A stretch of 5,276 nucleotides of DNA from Anammoximicrobium sp032229885 (GTDB lineage Bacteria; Planctomycetota; Planctomycetia; Pirellulales; Pirellulaceae), in assembly GCA_032229885.1 (NCBI GenBank), contig JAVYAJ010000217.1, forward strand, positions 1 through 5,276, given 5' to 3'. Both the position numbers and the translations under genes were made by a program. This document shows, one piece after another, positions 5,071-5,276 of this stretch. Numbering within the stretch: the first letter of the stretch is position 1; the number at the start of each line of letters is the position of its first letter. The notes beneath the pieces are model-generated. The model saw nothing but the letters and a program-made list of their open reading frames with translations. It had not been told where the DNA came from and searched no databases.

Positions 5071-5097
5071 GGCTGATGGGCTAAACGCGTATCAGCC
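5071..5097. repeat. Palindromic element next to family III copy 2
   Basis: GGCTGAT (5071-5077) and ATCAGCC (5091-5097) form a perfect 7-bp stem, loop GGGCTAAACGCGT. A competing pairing is GCCC (5063-5066) with GGGC (5078-5081). I recall this phrase as a recurring intergenic motif in Pirellulales, but only one copy is here. Confidence 0.5.
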
Positions 5098-5110
5098 ACT
5101 GCGCGCAAGC

Positions 5111-5126
5111 ATCCGGGTCACCGGAT
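5111..5126. other. Small hairpin before the tandem array
   Basis: ATCCGG (5111-5116), GTCA loop, CCGGAT (5121-5126); the right arm overlaps the palindrome CCGGATCCGG (5121-5130). A TATACT follows at 5134-5139 without a -35 partner. No function assigned. Confidence 0.3.
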
Positions 5127-5181
5127 CCGGTTGTATACTTTCAAGGGAAGCAAAGGCCAGGCTAGACCCTCGCCGCCGCTC

Positions 5182-5276
5182 AAACGCCCGCGTGAAACGC
5201 CCGCGTGGCCCGCCGACGTGGCCCATCGACGTGGCCCATCGCTGTGGCCCATCGACGTGGCCCGCCGACGTGGCCC
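5182..5276. repeat. 13-bp tandem array running off the right edge
   Basis: Seven full 13-base units start at 5182, 5195, 5208, 5221, 5234, 5247 and 5260, plus four bases of an eighth. The first two are identical (AAACGCCCGCGTG); the rest are variants of GCCCRYCGACGTG, all ending in GTG. As 13 is not a multiple of three, a coding version would repeat every 13 residues. A forward frame stays open, but no start codon or ribosome binding site supports a gene here. Confidence 0.85.

Noticed and set aside
5182..5276. CRISPR or origin iterons
   Set aside because: Units are directly adjacent with no spacers, and no replication gene or DnaA-box cluster is visible.

Overview
The window is GC-rich (only the 3095-3240 stretch is clearly AT-rich) and probably chromosomal DNA from a planctomycete, most likely of the Pirellulales type. 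This is inference. It rests on the style of the two proteins, on long repeat-filled intergenic regions, and on hairpin motifs (TTGGCCGAAGG; CCTGGGGC-AAC-GCCCCAGG) that I recall as common in planctomycete genomes. No rRNA, tRNA or other taxonomic marker is present.

Layout. 1-365: one dispersed repeat (1-318, cut by the window edge) running into a second, smaller repeat (288-365). 446-2680, minus strand: a large cytoplasmic signalling protein with an N-terminal degenerate HD-GYP-like domain, a PAS domain, an intact GGDEF diguanylate cyclase domain with an inhibitory I-site, and an unassigned C-terminal region. 2681-3362: a divergent intergenic region. Its left part has hairpins only; its right part is AT-rich with two TATAAA boxes, followed by a multi-helix candidate leader RNA and a hairpin that covers the ribosome binding site of the next gene. 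3363-4034, plus strand: a ribbon-helix-helix (HicB/Arc-like) DNA-binding protein with no toxin partner in view. 4035-5276: no convincing gene. This stretch holds dispersed and tandem repeats, including second copies of the left-edge repeats, an inverted 72-bp repeat pair, and a 13-bp tandem array running off the right edge.

How it fits together. The two genes are divergent and share a 682-bp control region. The first is built to make cyclic di-GMP in response to a PAS-sensed input, with product inhibition. The second looks like a transcription factor or orphan antitoxin, probably controlled at its own leader RNA and/or by its own binding. Nothing in the sequence ties the two functionally. The repeats that bracket both genes (about 4.64 kb apart, same orientation) are possible sites for recombination.

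Best candidates for something undescribed are the structured leader ahead of the ribbon-helix-helix gene (3214-3362), the 72-bp repeat pair (4043-4114 and inverted 4991-5062), and the C-terminal domain of the cyclase.
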